DNA of 64,000 bases from NCBI RefSeq assembly GCF_002724055.1, contig NZ_BDQY01000009.1:37934-101933 (forward strand), given 5' to 3'. Both the position numbers and the translations under genes were made by a program. This DNA comes from Tepidibacter mesophilus (GTDB taxonomy: Bacteria; Bacillota; Clostridia; Peptostreptococcales; Peptostreptococcaceae). The notes below the pieces were generated by a model. That model was not told the DNA's origin and searched no databases. It saw only the letters and a program-made list of their open reading frames with translations. Shown here in pieces: positions 16,483 through 27,918 of the stretch. Position 1 is the stretch's first letter. Each line of letters begins with the position of its first letter.

Positions 16483-17413
16483 TAATTATTTTTTGATTAA
16501 ATAAATCTTCTTTTATATATGTGTTAATACTCAGATTCCTATACTTGTTATCTTTCATTTTCTTAATTATATCAAGTCCCAGTCCTCTGTCTCTACCTTT
16601 TGTGGAGTACCCTTTTATATATATATTATTTAAATCTGGTTTCAAATTATAGGAATTTGAAATTTCTATTATTATACTTTTATTATTCTCATTCATATTA
16701 ATATTTATTATCTTATCCTTAGATTCTTCACTAGCCTCTATTGCATTATCTATTAGTATACCGAATATCTTACATATATCAACTTCTTTTATAATAAAGT
16801 CTTCTATATAATTTTCTATATTTAAATTAAAATCAATCCCTAAAGAACTAGCTTTTGATGCTTTTACATTTATTAATCCTTTCAGAGGTATATTCTTTAT
16901 ATTTATAATTCCATGAATATTGTTGTTTATATATTTGTCATTAACTAGATTTTCATAAAAGTATTTTTCTAATCCTTCTATATTCTTGCTAGCTATATAA
17001 CCACTTATACACATTAAGATATTTCTATAGTCATGCTTAAAAACTCTCATATTCTCAAGAGATTCCTCTATCATGTTAGCATATAACTGAATATCCTTCT
17101 TTTGGCTTTTTTCCTTGTATAGCTTATCTACTATTAAATATATAAAATAACTTAAAAGTACACAACATATAAATAACAATATAGAAAACATTATAAACTT
17201 ATTTAGATTTTTATCTATTTTTTCATAGTAATATATTATTACTGTAAATACCATTATTAAAAATACAATGTATATCGAAAATATTTTATCCATTTCATTA
17301 TTATTAATATTACAGGATTTATTATAATGTCTATAGTTTCCCAAGTATTTAAATGTAAACCAAATTGAATATGTACATAAAAAAGTTAAAATAAATAAAT
17401 AAACACCATACAT
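16469..17413 (-). CDS. AgrC-like histidine kinase with short membrane domain (314 aa)
   Basis: Cytosolic half closely related to the preceding kinase: phosphoacceptor His in MRVFKHDYRNILM, then DNAIEASEESK and GRDRGLGLDIIKKM. The membrane part has only about three hydrophobic segments (residues about 3-25, 45-63 and 76-101), half the usual AgrC sensor. It may be a duplicated kinase that lost part of its sensor, or one that detects something else. A terminator follows, separating it from the 426-residue kinase gene. Confidence 0.82.
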   Translation of the reverse strand: MYGVYLFILTFLCTYSIWFTFKYLGNYRHYNKSCNINNNEMDKIFSIYIVFLIMVFTVIIYYYEKIDKNLNKFIMFSILLFICCVLLSYFIYLIVDKLYKEKSQKKDIQLYANMIEESLENMRVFKHDYRNILMCISGYIASKNIEGLEKYFYENLVNDKYINNNIHGIINIKNIPLKGLINVKASKASSLGIDFNLNIENYIEDFIIKEVDICKIFGILIDNAIEASEESKDKIININMNENNKSIIIEISNSYNLKPDLNNIYIKGYSTKGRDRGLGLDIIKKMKDNKYRNLSINTYIKEDLFNQKIIIDKK

Positions 17414-17560
17414 TTAGCCCTCCTAATTAATTGTTATTAGTAGCATATTAATATATATTATATTATCTTTTAAATTATACGTAAATCTTTTTAGCGAATT
17501 TTGTATAAATATATATTTTTCAAAGAAATTTTAAAATAAAATTATATATTTTTGCTTACA

Positions 17561-17592
17561 TAAAAAAATAGATAGCCATTGGCTATCTATTT
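17561..17592 (-). terminator. Terminator after guaA
   Basis: AAATAGATAGCCA/TGGCTATCTATTT stem with a T-run on the minus strand, just past the guaA stop. Confidence 0.88.
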
Positions 17593-19126
17593 ATTCCCAC
17601 TCAATAGTTCCTGGAGGTTTAGATGTAATATCATAAACAACTCTATTAACTCCATCAACTTCATTAACTATTCTGTTTGATATTTTTTCAAGTGCATCAT
17701 AAGGCATCTTGTACCAGTCAGATGTCATTCCATCAGAAGACGTAACAGCTCTTAATCCTACTAAATGAGCATAAGTTCTCTCATCTCCCATAACTCCTAC
17801 AGTCTTAACATCTGGTAATGTTGCAAATGCTTGCCATATCTTATCGTATAAATCATTATTTTTAAGTTCTTGCATATATATATCATCAGCTTCTCTTAAT
17901 ATATCAAGCTTTTCTTTAGTAACTTCCCCTATAACTCTTATTCCAAGTCCTGGACCAGGGAAAGGATGTCTAAATATTAAATATTCAGGTATTTCAAGCT
18001 CAAGTCCTAATCTTCTAACTTCATCCTTAAATAATTCTCTTAACGGTTCTATTATTTCAAACTCTATATCTTCAGGTATTCCACCTACATTATGGTGAGA
18101 TTTTATAGTAGATGCTCCACTTTCTCCAGCTCCACTTTCTATAACATCAGGATATATAGTTCCTTGAACTAAAAAGTCTATTTTCCCTAATTTGTTAGAC
18201 TCTTCTTCAAATACTCTTATAAATTCTTCTCCAATTATTTTTCTCTTAGCCTCTGGTTCAGATACTCCTGATAATTTGTTTAAGAATCTTTCTTGTACAT
18301 TAACTCTTATTAAGTTCATCTTAAATTCTTTTCTAAATATCTGCTCTACTTGATCTCCCTCGTTCTTTCTTAAAAGTCCGTGATCTACAAATATGCAAGT
18401 AAGGTTATCTCCTATTGCCTTATGAACTAAAACTGCAGCAACTGAGCTATCTACGCCTCCGCTCAAAGCACAAAGTACTTTTTTATTTCCTACCTTTTCT
18501 TTTATCTCTTTTATCTTTTGATCTACAAAAGAATCCATAGTCCAACTACCACTTAAATTACATACTTTGAATAAGAAATTTTTTATTATTTCATTCCCCT
18601 GTATAGAGTGTTCAACTTCTGGATGGAACTGTACTCCATATAATTTTTTAGCTTCATTTTGTATTGCAGCTACAGGACAATCGTTTGTGTGAGCAATTAT
18701 TTCAAAATTTTCTGGTGTTTTATCTATTAAGTCTGTATGACTCATCCAAGTTATATTTTTAGAGTCTACACCTTCAAATATTAAGCTCTCTTTATAGTTT
18801 ATTTCTGTTTTTCCGTACTCTCTTTTATCTCCTCTTTTAACGTTACCGCCTAGAGTGTATGACATAATTTGAGCTCCATAGCATATTCCAAGTATAGGTA
18901 TATTCATATCGAATATTTCTTTAGATATTCTAGGTGCTCCTTCTGCATATACACTAGAAGGTCCTCCTGTAAATATTATACCTTTAGGATTTTTTTCTTT
19001 TATTTTGTCTATAGAGTAAGTATATGGAACTATCTCGCAATATACATTACAATCTCTAACTCTTCTAGCTATAAGTTGATTATATTGACCTCCAAAGTCA
19101 ACTATTAATACTAATTCCTTTTCCAT
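17591..19126 (-). CDS. guaA: GMP synthase (glutamine-hydrolysing)
   Basis: Converts XMP to GMP. The 511 residues start at [13 protein letters not shown], because AAGGAGAG lies seven bases before that ATG; a longer frame from 19147 would bury the ribosome site. The N-terminal glutaminase domain has [15 protein letters not shown] (nucleophile Cys) and [11 protein letters not shown]. The synthetase domain has the P-loop [10 protein letters not shown]. The C-terminal dimerisation part ends KPPGTIEWE. It is translated right after guaB. Confidence 0.97.
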   Translation of the reverse strand: MEKELVLIVDFGGQYNQLIARRVRDCNVYCEIVPYTYSIDKIKEKNPKGIIFTGGPSSVYAEGAPRISKEIFDMNIPILGICYGAQIMSYTLGGNVKRGDKREYGKTEINYKESLIFEGVDSKNITWMSHTDLIDKTPENFEIIAHTNDCPVAAIQNEAKKLYGVQFHPEVEHSIQGNEIIKNFLFKVCNLSGSWTMDSFVDQKIKEIKEKVGNKKVLCALSGGVDSSVAAVLVHKAIGDNLTCIFVDHGLLRKNEGDQVEQIFRKEFKMNLIRVNVQERFLNKLSGVSEPEAKRKIIGEEFIRVFEEESNKLGKIDFLVQGTIYPDVIESGAGESGASTIKSHHNVGGIPEDIEFEIIEPLRELFKDEVRRLGLELEIPEYLIFRHPFPGPGLGIRVIGEVTKEKLDILREADDIYMQELKNNDLYDKIWQAFATLPDVKTVGVMGDERTYAHLVGLRAVTSSDGMTSDWYKMPYDALEKISNRIVNEVDGVNRVVYDITSKPPGTIEWE

Positions 19127-19127
19127 A

Positions 19128-20790
<1,663 letters not shown>

Positions 20791-20826
20791 ACAATATCAT
20801 TTTTTATAATAAATTAATATAAAAAA

Positions 20827-20880
20827 ACAAGGACTTATATAATAATTTCTATAGAGCGAAATTATTATATAGGTCCTTGT
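20827..20880 (-). terminator. First terminator in the guaB leader
   Basis: A long stem of about 23 pairs between ACAAGGAC(C)TATATAAT and its complement, followed on the minus strand by TTTTTTTATA. It lies downstream of the guanine aptamer and is the expected expression platform. Confidence 0.88.
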
Positions 20881-20899
20881 ATATCTATATTTATTTAAT

Positions 20900-20942
20900 A
20901 AGCAAACTAATAGGGATACTCTCAGCCTACAAACTCACTTTT
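20900..20942 (-). other. Degenerate aptamer-like repeat in the guaB leader
   Basis: Shares CTGAGAGTATC and nearby bases (plus-strand GATACTCTCAG) with the intact guanine aptamer about 90 bases upstream in the leader, but lacks a matching P3 and closing helix. It may be a decayed second aptamer or part of an antiterminator. Confidence 0.45.
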
Positions 20943-20968
20943 ATATAAATAAATAGCCTATAAATAAT

Positions 20969-21041
20969 CTCACGCATAGTCAGGAGTTTTAAGGTCCCCC
21001 GGTAGATACTCTCAGTCCATATCACTGAGTATATATGAGTG
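20969..21041 (-). promoter_or_regulatory. Guanine riboswitch aptamer upstream of guaBA
   Basis: On the minus strand P2 is CTCAG/CTGAG with GTGATATGGA in the loop. J2/3 reads GTATCTACC, and P3 with CCTTAAA is followed by TGACTATG. The C in GAC is the guanine discriminator. P1 is CTCA...TGAG with a bulge. Placement before guaB fits feedback by guanine. Confidence 0.9.
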
Positions 21042-21153
21042 AATCTTGTTTTAACTTATGCTATATAATTTATCAAATATCTTTTTTATTGTCAATAAGT
21101 TTTAGTATACATCAGCATTTTCCAAATTTTCTGTCGTTTGATAATTTCTATCA

Positions 21154-21600
21154 TTATATAGTTAAATACTTTTTCACTTCATATTTTATATTATCATACA
21201 CATCTTTTAATGGGATATTGTATTTTTGAGCTATAATTTTGCATTCTTCATATTCAGGTGTATATTTTACTATTTTACCTTTATAATATGCAAGTTTTAT
21301 AGATATATTACCATAGGTTGTTTTTATTTTTACAAATTTTCTATCTAAGACCACTCTCTTAAATTCATTAAACCTAATACCAAAAGTTGTAGTCTCTTTT
21401 AATATATATTCTATTATTTTATTTAAATTGTCCTTTTCGCATAATACACATAATTTAACTGCAGGTCTGTTCTTTTTCATATATATACTTTGAGTATATA
21501 CATCAAGAGCTCCTATATTAAATATTTCTTCATACAAGTAAGAGTATATCTCTGAGTTCATATCATCTATATTAGCATTTATTTCATAAACTATGCTCTC
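21154..21600 (-). CDS. larC2: LarC C-terminal part (larC2), -1 frame
   Basis: Second half of the nickel-pincer cofactor enzyme LarC. From base 21600 the -1 frame reads ESIVYEINANIDDMNSEIYS and continues GALDVYTQSIYMKKNRPAVK and ETTTFGIRF, typical of the LarC C-terminal domain. The homologous segment starts before the first ATG (21561) and joins larC1 at the A-run, so it is most likely made as a fusion by frameshifting. The fusion product would be about 399 residues, as in single-frame LarC proteins. Confidence 0.85.
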   Translation of the reverse strand, partial: ESIVYEINANIDDMNSEIYSYLYEEIFNIGALDVYTQSIYMKKNRPAVKLCVLCEKDNLNKIIEYILKETTTFGIRFNEFKRVVLDRKFVKIKTTYGNISIKLAYYKGKIVKYTPEYEECKIIAQKYNIPLKDVYDNIKYEVKKYLTI

Positions 21601-22352
21601 TTTTTTTTTTGGCCAAGTATAACTCTTAACATATTAGGTATCTCAAACTTTTTATGTCCCATACCATACCCTATAGAATCTATTTCAAATTCTATATCAT
21701 CTAAAAACTCATTACTCAAAGTTTTAACTATTGCTGCTCCTGTTGGAGTAGTTGTCTCTCCTTTTACAGAATTCATCTTAACCTTAGCTTTCTTCAATAT
21801 CTCAACTGTAGCTGGTGCAGGAACTGGTATTACTCCATGATCACATTTTACAAACCCACTTCCAAGCGGAACTGATGAACAATAAATTTTATCTACGTCT
21901 ATCATATCTATAAGTATAGCTGATCCAACTATATCAACTATAGAATCAGTTGCACCAACCTCATGAAAATGAACCTTATCAATTGTACTAGCATGAACTT
22001 TTGCCTCAGCCGTAGCTACTTGCATAAATATATTTTTAGCTATTTCTTTAGCGTTGTCGCTAATATCAGCATCATCTATTATCTTATATATATCATTTAA
22101 GTGTCTGTGATGGTGGTGATGTCCATCATGGTGATGCTCATGTGTGTGTTCTTTTATATTTACACAAACCTTAGTACCATTTATGCCATTTTCTTGTTTA
22201 TTTTTTATAACAACCTCAAACTCATCATTCATATTAAGTTTATTAATTTCAGTTAAAAATTTATCTTTATCAAGCCCTAAATCCAAAAGTGCACCAAGAG
22301 TCATATCTCCCGAAACACCACATATACAATCAAAGTAAAGTATTTTTTCCAT
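21591..22352 (-). CDS. larC1: LarC N-terminal part (larC1), nickel-pincer cofactor biosynthesis
   Basis: LarC inserts nickel into the pincer cofactor of lactate racemase (LarA) and related enzymes. The frame of 253 codons starts MEKILYFDCICGVSGDMTLG. It has a histidine-rich segment (HTHEHHHDGHHHHHRH, about residues 70-85) that probably binds nickel, then FHEVGATDSIVDIVG and GETTTPTGAAIVK. It ends LGQKKKRA at a TAG just after a run of ten A. The larC2 frame overlaps its end. larB lies 20 bases upstream. Confidence 0.93.
   Translation of the reverse strand: MEKILYFDCICGVSGDMTLGALLDLGLDKDKFLTEINKLNMNDEFEVVIKNKQENGINGTKVCVNIKEHTHEHHHDGHHHHHRHLNDIYKIIDDADISDNAKEIAKNIFMQVATAEAKVHASTIDKVHFHEVGATDSIVDIVGSAILIDMIDVDKIYCSSVPLGSGFVKCDHGVIPVPAPATVEILKKAKVKMNSVKGETTTPTGAAIVKTLSNEFLDDIEFEIDSIGYGMGHKKFEIPNMLRVILGQKKKRA
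21600..21610 (-). promoter_or_regulatory. Putative -1 frameshift site joining larC1 and larC2
   Basis: Ten A followed by G. In the larC1 frame the heptamer reads A AAA AAG, the classic strong bacterial -1 slippery sequence. A single -1 slip links larC1 residue 251 to the larC2 frame. Programmed frameshifting of larC is known from Lactobacillus plantarum. Transcript slippage or a homopolymer error are alternatives. Confidence 0.75.
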
Positions 22353-22372
22353 TTTGTCTTCTCCTTTAAAAG

Positions 22373-23122
22373 TTATAATTTATTTATCATACTAGAAAGA
22401 TATCCAGCTCCAAATCCATTATCTATATTTACAACAGATATTCCAGAAGCACAACTATTTAACATAGTAAGAAGTGCCGATAATCCATTGAAATTAGCAC
22501 CATACCCTACAGATGTGGGAACTGCTATTACAGGAACATCTACTAAACCTCCTATAACACTAGGAAGAGCTCCTTCCATTCCAGCTACTGCAATTATAAC
22601 CCTAGCATTCATTAATACATCCCTGTTGTTTAAAAGCCTGTGAATTCCAGCTACTCCAACATCATATAGTCTTTCAACATCATTTCCTAGGAACTTTGCT
22701 GTATGATAAGCTTCATCAGCTACAGGTATATCAGATGTCCCTCCTGTAACTACTACTATTGTTCCCTTTCCTATATTTTCTATAGGCTTATTCTGAATTT
22801 TTATAATTCTACCTAATTCCTCATATTCACAGTTTGGATATATTTCTTTCAATTTTTCATAAGTTTCTTTTTTCGCTCTAGTTCCAAGTATATTAGATTT
22901 CTTTTCATACATTTTTTCTACTATACCTATTATATGTTCATCAGTCTTTCCTTCGCAATATATAACCTCAGGGTATCCATTTCTAATACTTCTGTGATGA
23001 TCAACCTTAGCATAACCCAAATCTTCAAAAGGCAATGTTTTTAAATCTTCTAATGCTGTATCTACATCTACATTTCCTTCTTTTATATCTAAAAGTAAAT
23101 TTTTCAAATTGTTAATATCCAT
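22373..23122 (-). CDS. larB: LarB, pyridinium-3,5-biscarboxylic acid mononucleotide synthase
   Basis: First enzyme of nickel-pincer cofactor synthesis: carboxylates nicotinic acid adenine dinucleotide. The 249 residues start MDINNLKNLLLDIKEGNVD. The C-terminal PurE-like domain has VTGGTSDIPVADEAY, DVGVAGIHRLL and VAGMEGALPSVIGGLVDVP. It is immediately upstream of larC. Neither larA nor larE is in the window. Confidence 0.93.
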   Translation of the reverse strand: MDINNLKNLLLDIKEGNVDVDTALEDLKTLPFEDLGYAKVDHHRSIRNGYPEVIYCEGKTDEHIIGIVEKMYEKKSNILGTRAKKETYEKLKEIYPNCEYEELGRIIKIQNKPIENIGKGTIVVVTGGTSDIPVADEAYHTAKFLGNDVERLYDVGVAGIHRLLNNRDVLMNARVIIAVAGMEGALPSVIGGLVDVPVIAVPTSVGYGANFNGLSALLTMLNSCASGISVVNIDNGFGAGYLSSMINKL

Positions 23123-23279
23123 TTTTTCACCTCTGCCTTAAACTTAAATTTCAAATTTTATTGAATATTTTATTTTTTTCACCATTTTCCTTTTTGTCAA
23201 AAATATGCAATAATTATAGTATAATATAATTTTAACACACTTTTTGCAAATATTTTAACATATTTAGGAGGTTTTTTAG

Positions 23280-24182
23280 ATGAATGTAAATTTAATAGGA
23301 ATTCCTTTGTTCTATGGATGCGATAGAAAAGGACCTGAAACCGCTCCAGATTTATTGAGAAACAACGCCATAAAACATATCATAAGTAAGCATGGTTATA
23401 CAGTTTATGATTTAGGCAATCTTTATGTAAAAAAAGAAACAGATGAGAACAAATTCAAATCAAACAGCAATATGAAATATCTTGACTCTATTGTTGATGT
23501 AAATACCAACCTAGCTCATATGGTATATTCTTCACTTAATTCAAATAGTTTTCCTTTTATGCTTGGTGGAGACCATTCTTTAGGTCTTGGTAGCATATCC
23601 GGTGTTAGCAAGCACGATGATAAATTCGCAGTTATATGGATGGATGCACATGGAGATATTAATACTCACGAAACATCTAAAAGTGGAAATACTCACGGAA
23701 TGCCACTTGGAGCTTGCATGGGATTTGGTCACGAAAAACTTACTAACCTATATTTCAAAGGTCAAAAAGTAAAGCCTCAAAATGTATTTATATTAGGAGC
23801 TAGAGATTTAGACGAAGGCGAAATAAACCTTATAAAACAAAATAATCTTAATGCTTATTCACCTGAATATATGAAATCAAAAGGCCTTAAAGAAATAGTA
23901 TCTTCTATCATAAGCACTCTAAGGCAAAATAATATAGATAAAGTTCATTTAAGCTTTGATATGGACTTTATAGATTCTAAATTCGTTCCAGGTACAGGCA
24001 CTCCAGTAGACAGTGGATTTAATATTGAGGAAACTAAGACTATACTAAAAGAAATACTGGAATCTAAGTTAGTTAAATCTATAGATTTCGTAGAATTCAA
24101 TCCTAATTTAGATAAGGAAAACAAAACTTTAAATCTAGCTATAGACTTAATAGACTTTATGTTTGAAAACTTAAAGTATTAG
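23280..24182 (+). CDS. rocF: Arginase
   Basis: Hydrolyses arginine to ornithine and urea with two Mn ions. The 300 residues are typical. Metal-binding motifs are GGDHSLGLGS, WMDAHGDINTHE and SFDMDFIDSKFVPGTGTPV. NTHGMPLGACMG is the substrate loop found in arginases rather than agmatinases. The final motif reads DxDxxD-S where many members have D-P. An AGGAGG site precedes the ATG. It is divergent from larB and stands alone. Confidence 0.92.
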   Translation: MNVNLIGIPLFYGCDRKGPETAPDLLRNNAIKHIISKHGYTVYDLGNLYVKKETDENKFKSNSNMKYLDSIVDVNTNLAHMVYSSLNSNSFPFMLGGDHSLGLGSISGVSKHDDKFAVIWMDAHGDINTHETSKSGNTHGMPLGACMGFGHEKLTNLYFKGQKVKPQNVFILGARDLDEGEINLIKQNNLNAYSPEYMKSKGLKEIVSSIISTLRQNNIDKVHLSFDMDFIDSKFVPGTGTPVDSGFNIEETKTILKEILESKLVKSIDFVEFNPNLDKENKTLNLAIDLIDFMFENLKY

Positions 24183-24183
24183 A

Positions 24184-24216
24184 ATAATTAGGGATGCTAT
24201 ATTTGCATCCCTAATA
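24184..24216. terminator. Bidirectional terminator between arginase and phosphatase genes
   Basis: TTAGGGATGC/GCATCCCTAA pairs around TATATTT, between two convergent stop codons. Confidence 0.8.
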
Positions 24217-25402
24217 TACATATATCATCTTCATACTCTTGATTTTCTTTAAATAATACCAATTCTTCATTTATATCATCTATAATCTCATTTATATTTC
24301 TACCTAATCCACTATTTATTATTTCAAAAACCCTATCATTAAATTCACGCCCACAATTATTTTTAGTTTCCATAAGACCATCTGTATAAAATAAAACTTT
24401 ATCCCCTTGTCTTAATTTAATTTTATGGGATTCAAATTCTAATCTATCAAATACACCTAGCATCATTCCCTTACTTTCTTTAATCTCTATGTACTTATTC
24501 TCCCTTATAATCAGAGGATATGGATGAGAACACCTTATATATGTAAATTCTCTAGTCTTATTGTTATAAACTCCATAAAAAGCTGTTAAGTACATATTTT
24601 CTGCAACATTTAGTATCTTTTTGTTTATATTTTCCATCAATTTATCAGGTGTATACAACAAATCTTTACTAGTTTCAATTATGGCCTTTACCATTGTAGT
24701 TATCATAGCAGCAGCTATTCCATGCCCAGATATATCACTTATGAATATACCCACATTATTCTCATCTATATTTATAAAGTCGTATAAATCACCTCCAACC
24801 TCATATAAAGGTTTGTACACAGCGGTTAACTTTACCCCATTATATATAGGTGTTTTATCTGGTATAAGGCTTTGTTGAACATTTCTAGCAATAGACAATT
24901 CCTTTTTTATCTTATCATTATAATTTTGTATAATTTTATTATTTCTTTCAAGCTCTAATTTTCTATTTTCAATCTCAGTTATATCATCTAATATTACAAG
25001 TACCATATCCTCATCATTATATGTCATATGCTTTGTTGTAAACTGAAGATGTTTTTCGATAGAGTTATCTTTAATATAAAAATTTCTATTCATAACTTGC
25101 TTTAAGGTATTCTCTTTATCTTGGAAAGCCTTCGTTATAGCTGTTCTTACACAGCACTTACCACAGTTTGAAGTATTTCCACATTCCTTACCTTCTTCAA
25201 CTGCATAAAAGCATCCTATAACATTACCACATAGCCCATTTAATATTTCACTATCATGTTTATTAAACAAAACCCTAAATGTATCGTTAAACTCTTGTAT
25301 TCTTACGTTTTTATCCACTAAAAATATAGCAGATGTTATATTCTCAAATAAATTATTTAAAAAAGTGTTAGACTCTTTCAACTGACTTATGGATAATTTC
25401 AT
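24197..25402 (-). CDS. PAS domain - SpoIIE-type (PP2C) serine phosphatase
   Basis: Probable signalling phosphatase of 401 residues without membrane segments. An N-terminal PAS domain (about 1-140) contains an unusual cysteine cluster: CGNVIGC and then CGNTSNCGKCCVR, suggesting metal, Fe-S or redox sensing. A coiled-coil linker follows (about 145-170). The PP2C domain has LYEVGGDLYDF, FISDISGHGIAAAM and VLFYTDGLMETKN, all RsbU/SpoIIE signatures. No partner anti-sigma factor is seen nearby. Confidence 0.9.
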   Translation of the reverse strand: MKLSISQLKESNTFLNNLFENITSAIFLVDKNVRIQEFNDTFRVLFNKHDSEILNGLCGNVIGCFYAVEEGKECGNTSNCGKCCVRTAITKAFQDKENTLKQVMNRNFYIKDNSIEKHLQFTTKHMTYNDEDMVLVILDDITEIENRKLELERNNKIIQNYNDKIKKELSIARNVQQSLIPDKTPIYNGVKLTAVYKPLYEVGGDLYDFINIDENNVGIFISDISGHGIAAAMITTMVKAIIETSKDLLYTPDKLMENINKKILNVAENMYLTAFYGVYNNKTREFTYIRCSHPYPLIIRENKYIEIKESKGMMLGVFDRLEFESHKIKLRQGDKVLFYTDGLMETKNNCGREFNDRVFEIINSGLGRNINEIIDDINEELVLFKENQEYEDDICILGMQI

Positions 25403-25490
25403 ATTTACCCCCTAATAATTATCATAGCTTATTTTAACATAAAAAAAATCTTTATTCTAAAATCTATTTAAATTTTTAAGAACTAAACTT

Positions 25491-25693
25491 AAAAATGAAG
25501 GTTATTAAAATGTTAGCTATTTTTGATTAATATTTTTCAATGAAACTTAGATTGTGTTGTTTAAATATCCGTTAAGAAAGTTCTTGTGTTTGAGCAAAGC
25601 GAGTTAAAGAACTTTTAGGATATTTAATAAGACACAGTCTATAGTTTCATAAAAATATTGATTAAATAGCGGTATTTTAATAACCTTCATTTT
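25491..25693. repeat. Element B long hairpin, copy 3
   Basis: Ends AAAATGAAGGTTATTAAAAT and its exact complement; the arms are about 85 bases. The centre GTTAAGAAAGTTC...GAACTTTTAGGATATT is shared with the 12.6 and 13.5 kb copies, while the outermost bases differ but still pair. The loop carries TGAGCAAAGCGAG. It fills the gap between groEL and the phosphatase gene. Confidence 0.8.
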
Positions 25694-25703
25694 ACGCTTA
25701 TAT

Positions 25704-25734
25704 GAAAAAAAGAAGACCCTAAGGTCTTCTTAAA
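25704..25734 (-). terminator. Terminator after groEL
   Basis: AAGAAGACC/GGTCTTCTT around CTAA, followed by a T-run on the minus strand. Confidence 0.88.
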
Positions 25735-27378
<1,644 letters not shown>

Positions 27379-27402
27379 CTAATTATGTTTAATTTTTACA
27401 AT

Positions 27403-27687
27403 TTATTCTACAACCGCTAATATATCATTTTGTCTTAAAATAGTATACTCTTCGCCTTCTAGTTTAATCTCTGTTCCAGCATATTTAGAAAATATAACTT
27501 TATCTCCAATTTTAAGTTCCATTTGGACTTCTTTACCATCTACAACTCCTCCAGGTCCTACTTCTACAACCTCAGCCATTTGTGGCTGCTCTTTTGCACT
27601 TCCTGGTAAAACTATACCACTTTTAGTTTTTTCTTCTGCTTCTAATTTCTTTATAACTACTCTATCAGCTAATGGCTTGATTTTCAT
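27403..27687 (-). CDS. groES: Co-chaperonin GroES
   Basis: 10-kDa lid of the GroEL chamber. The 94 residues start [20 protein letters not shown], have the mobile-loop pattern [16 protein letters not shown] and end DILAVVE. It is the first gene of groESL, preceded by an AGGAGG-type site and, further upstream, a CIRCE operator. Confidence 0.97.
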   Translation of the reverse strand: MKIKPLADRVVIKKLEAEEKTKSGIVLPGSAKEQPQMAEVVEVGPGGVVDGKEVQMELKIGDKVIFSKYAGTEIKLEGEEYTILRQNDILAVVE

Positions 27688-27727
27688 TATAACCCCTCCT
27701 TATAATATATATTGTATATTTTCCCTT

Positions 27728-27754
27728 TTAGCACTCACTTAACATGAGTGCTAA
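27728..27754 (-). promoter_or_regulatory. CIRCE operator (HrcA binding site)
   Basis: A perfect TTAGCACTC-N9-GAGTGCTAA, 40 bases before groES. HrcA repression and heat-shock induction follow from the known role of CIRCE. Confidence 0.96.
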
Positions 27755-27879
27755 TTATAATTATAATATATCGAATTTACGCTAATATTTCAAGAGTTTT
27801 CATTAAGTATTTATTTACTTTTTTCACGTATTTTCGTAAATATATTGTAGTATTGTGTTTATACGTAAAAAAACTAAAA

Positions 27880-27917
27880 ATATGTCTATGAAATTAGCTT
27901 TATTTCATAGACATATT
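27880..27917 (-). terminator. Terminator after cardiolipin synthase gene
   Basis: AATATGTCTATGAAAT/ATTTCATAGACATATT, about 16 pairs, with a T-run on the minus strand. Confidence 0.88.
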
Positions 27918-27918
27918 T

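Noticed and set aside
20900..20942. A PRPP (ykkC-type) aptamer in tandem with the guanine aptamer of guaB
   Set aside because: The conserved ykkC blocks, such as ACGGNGGG and GCCCGGGAGA, are missing; only a partial copy of the guanine aptamer is visible.
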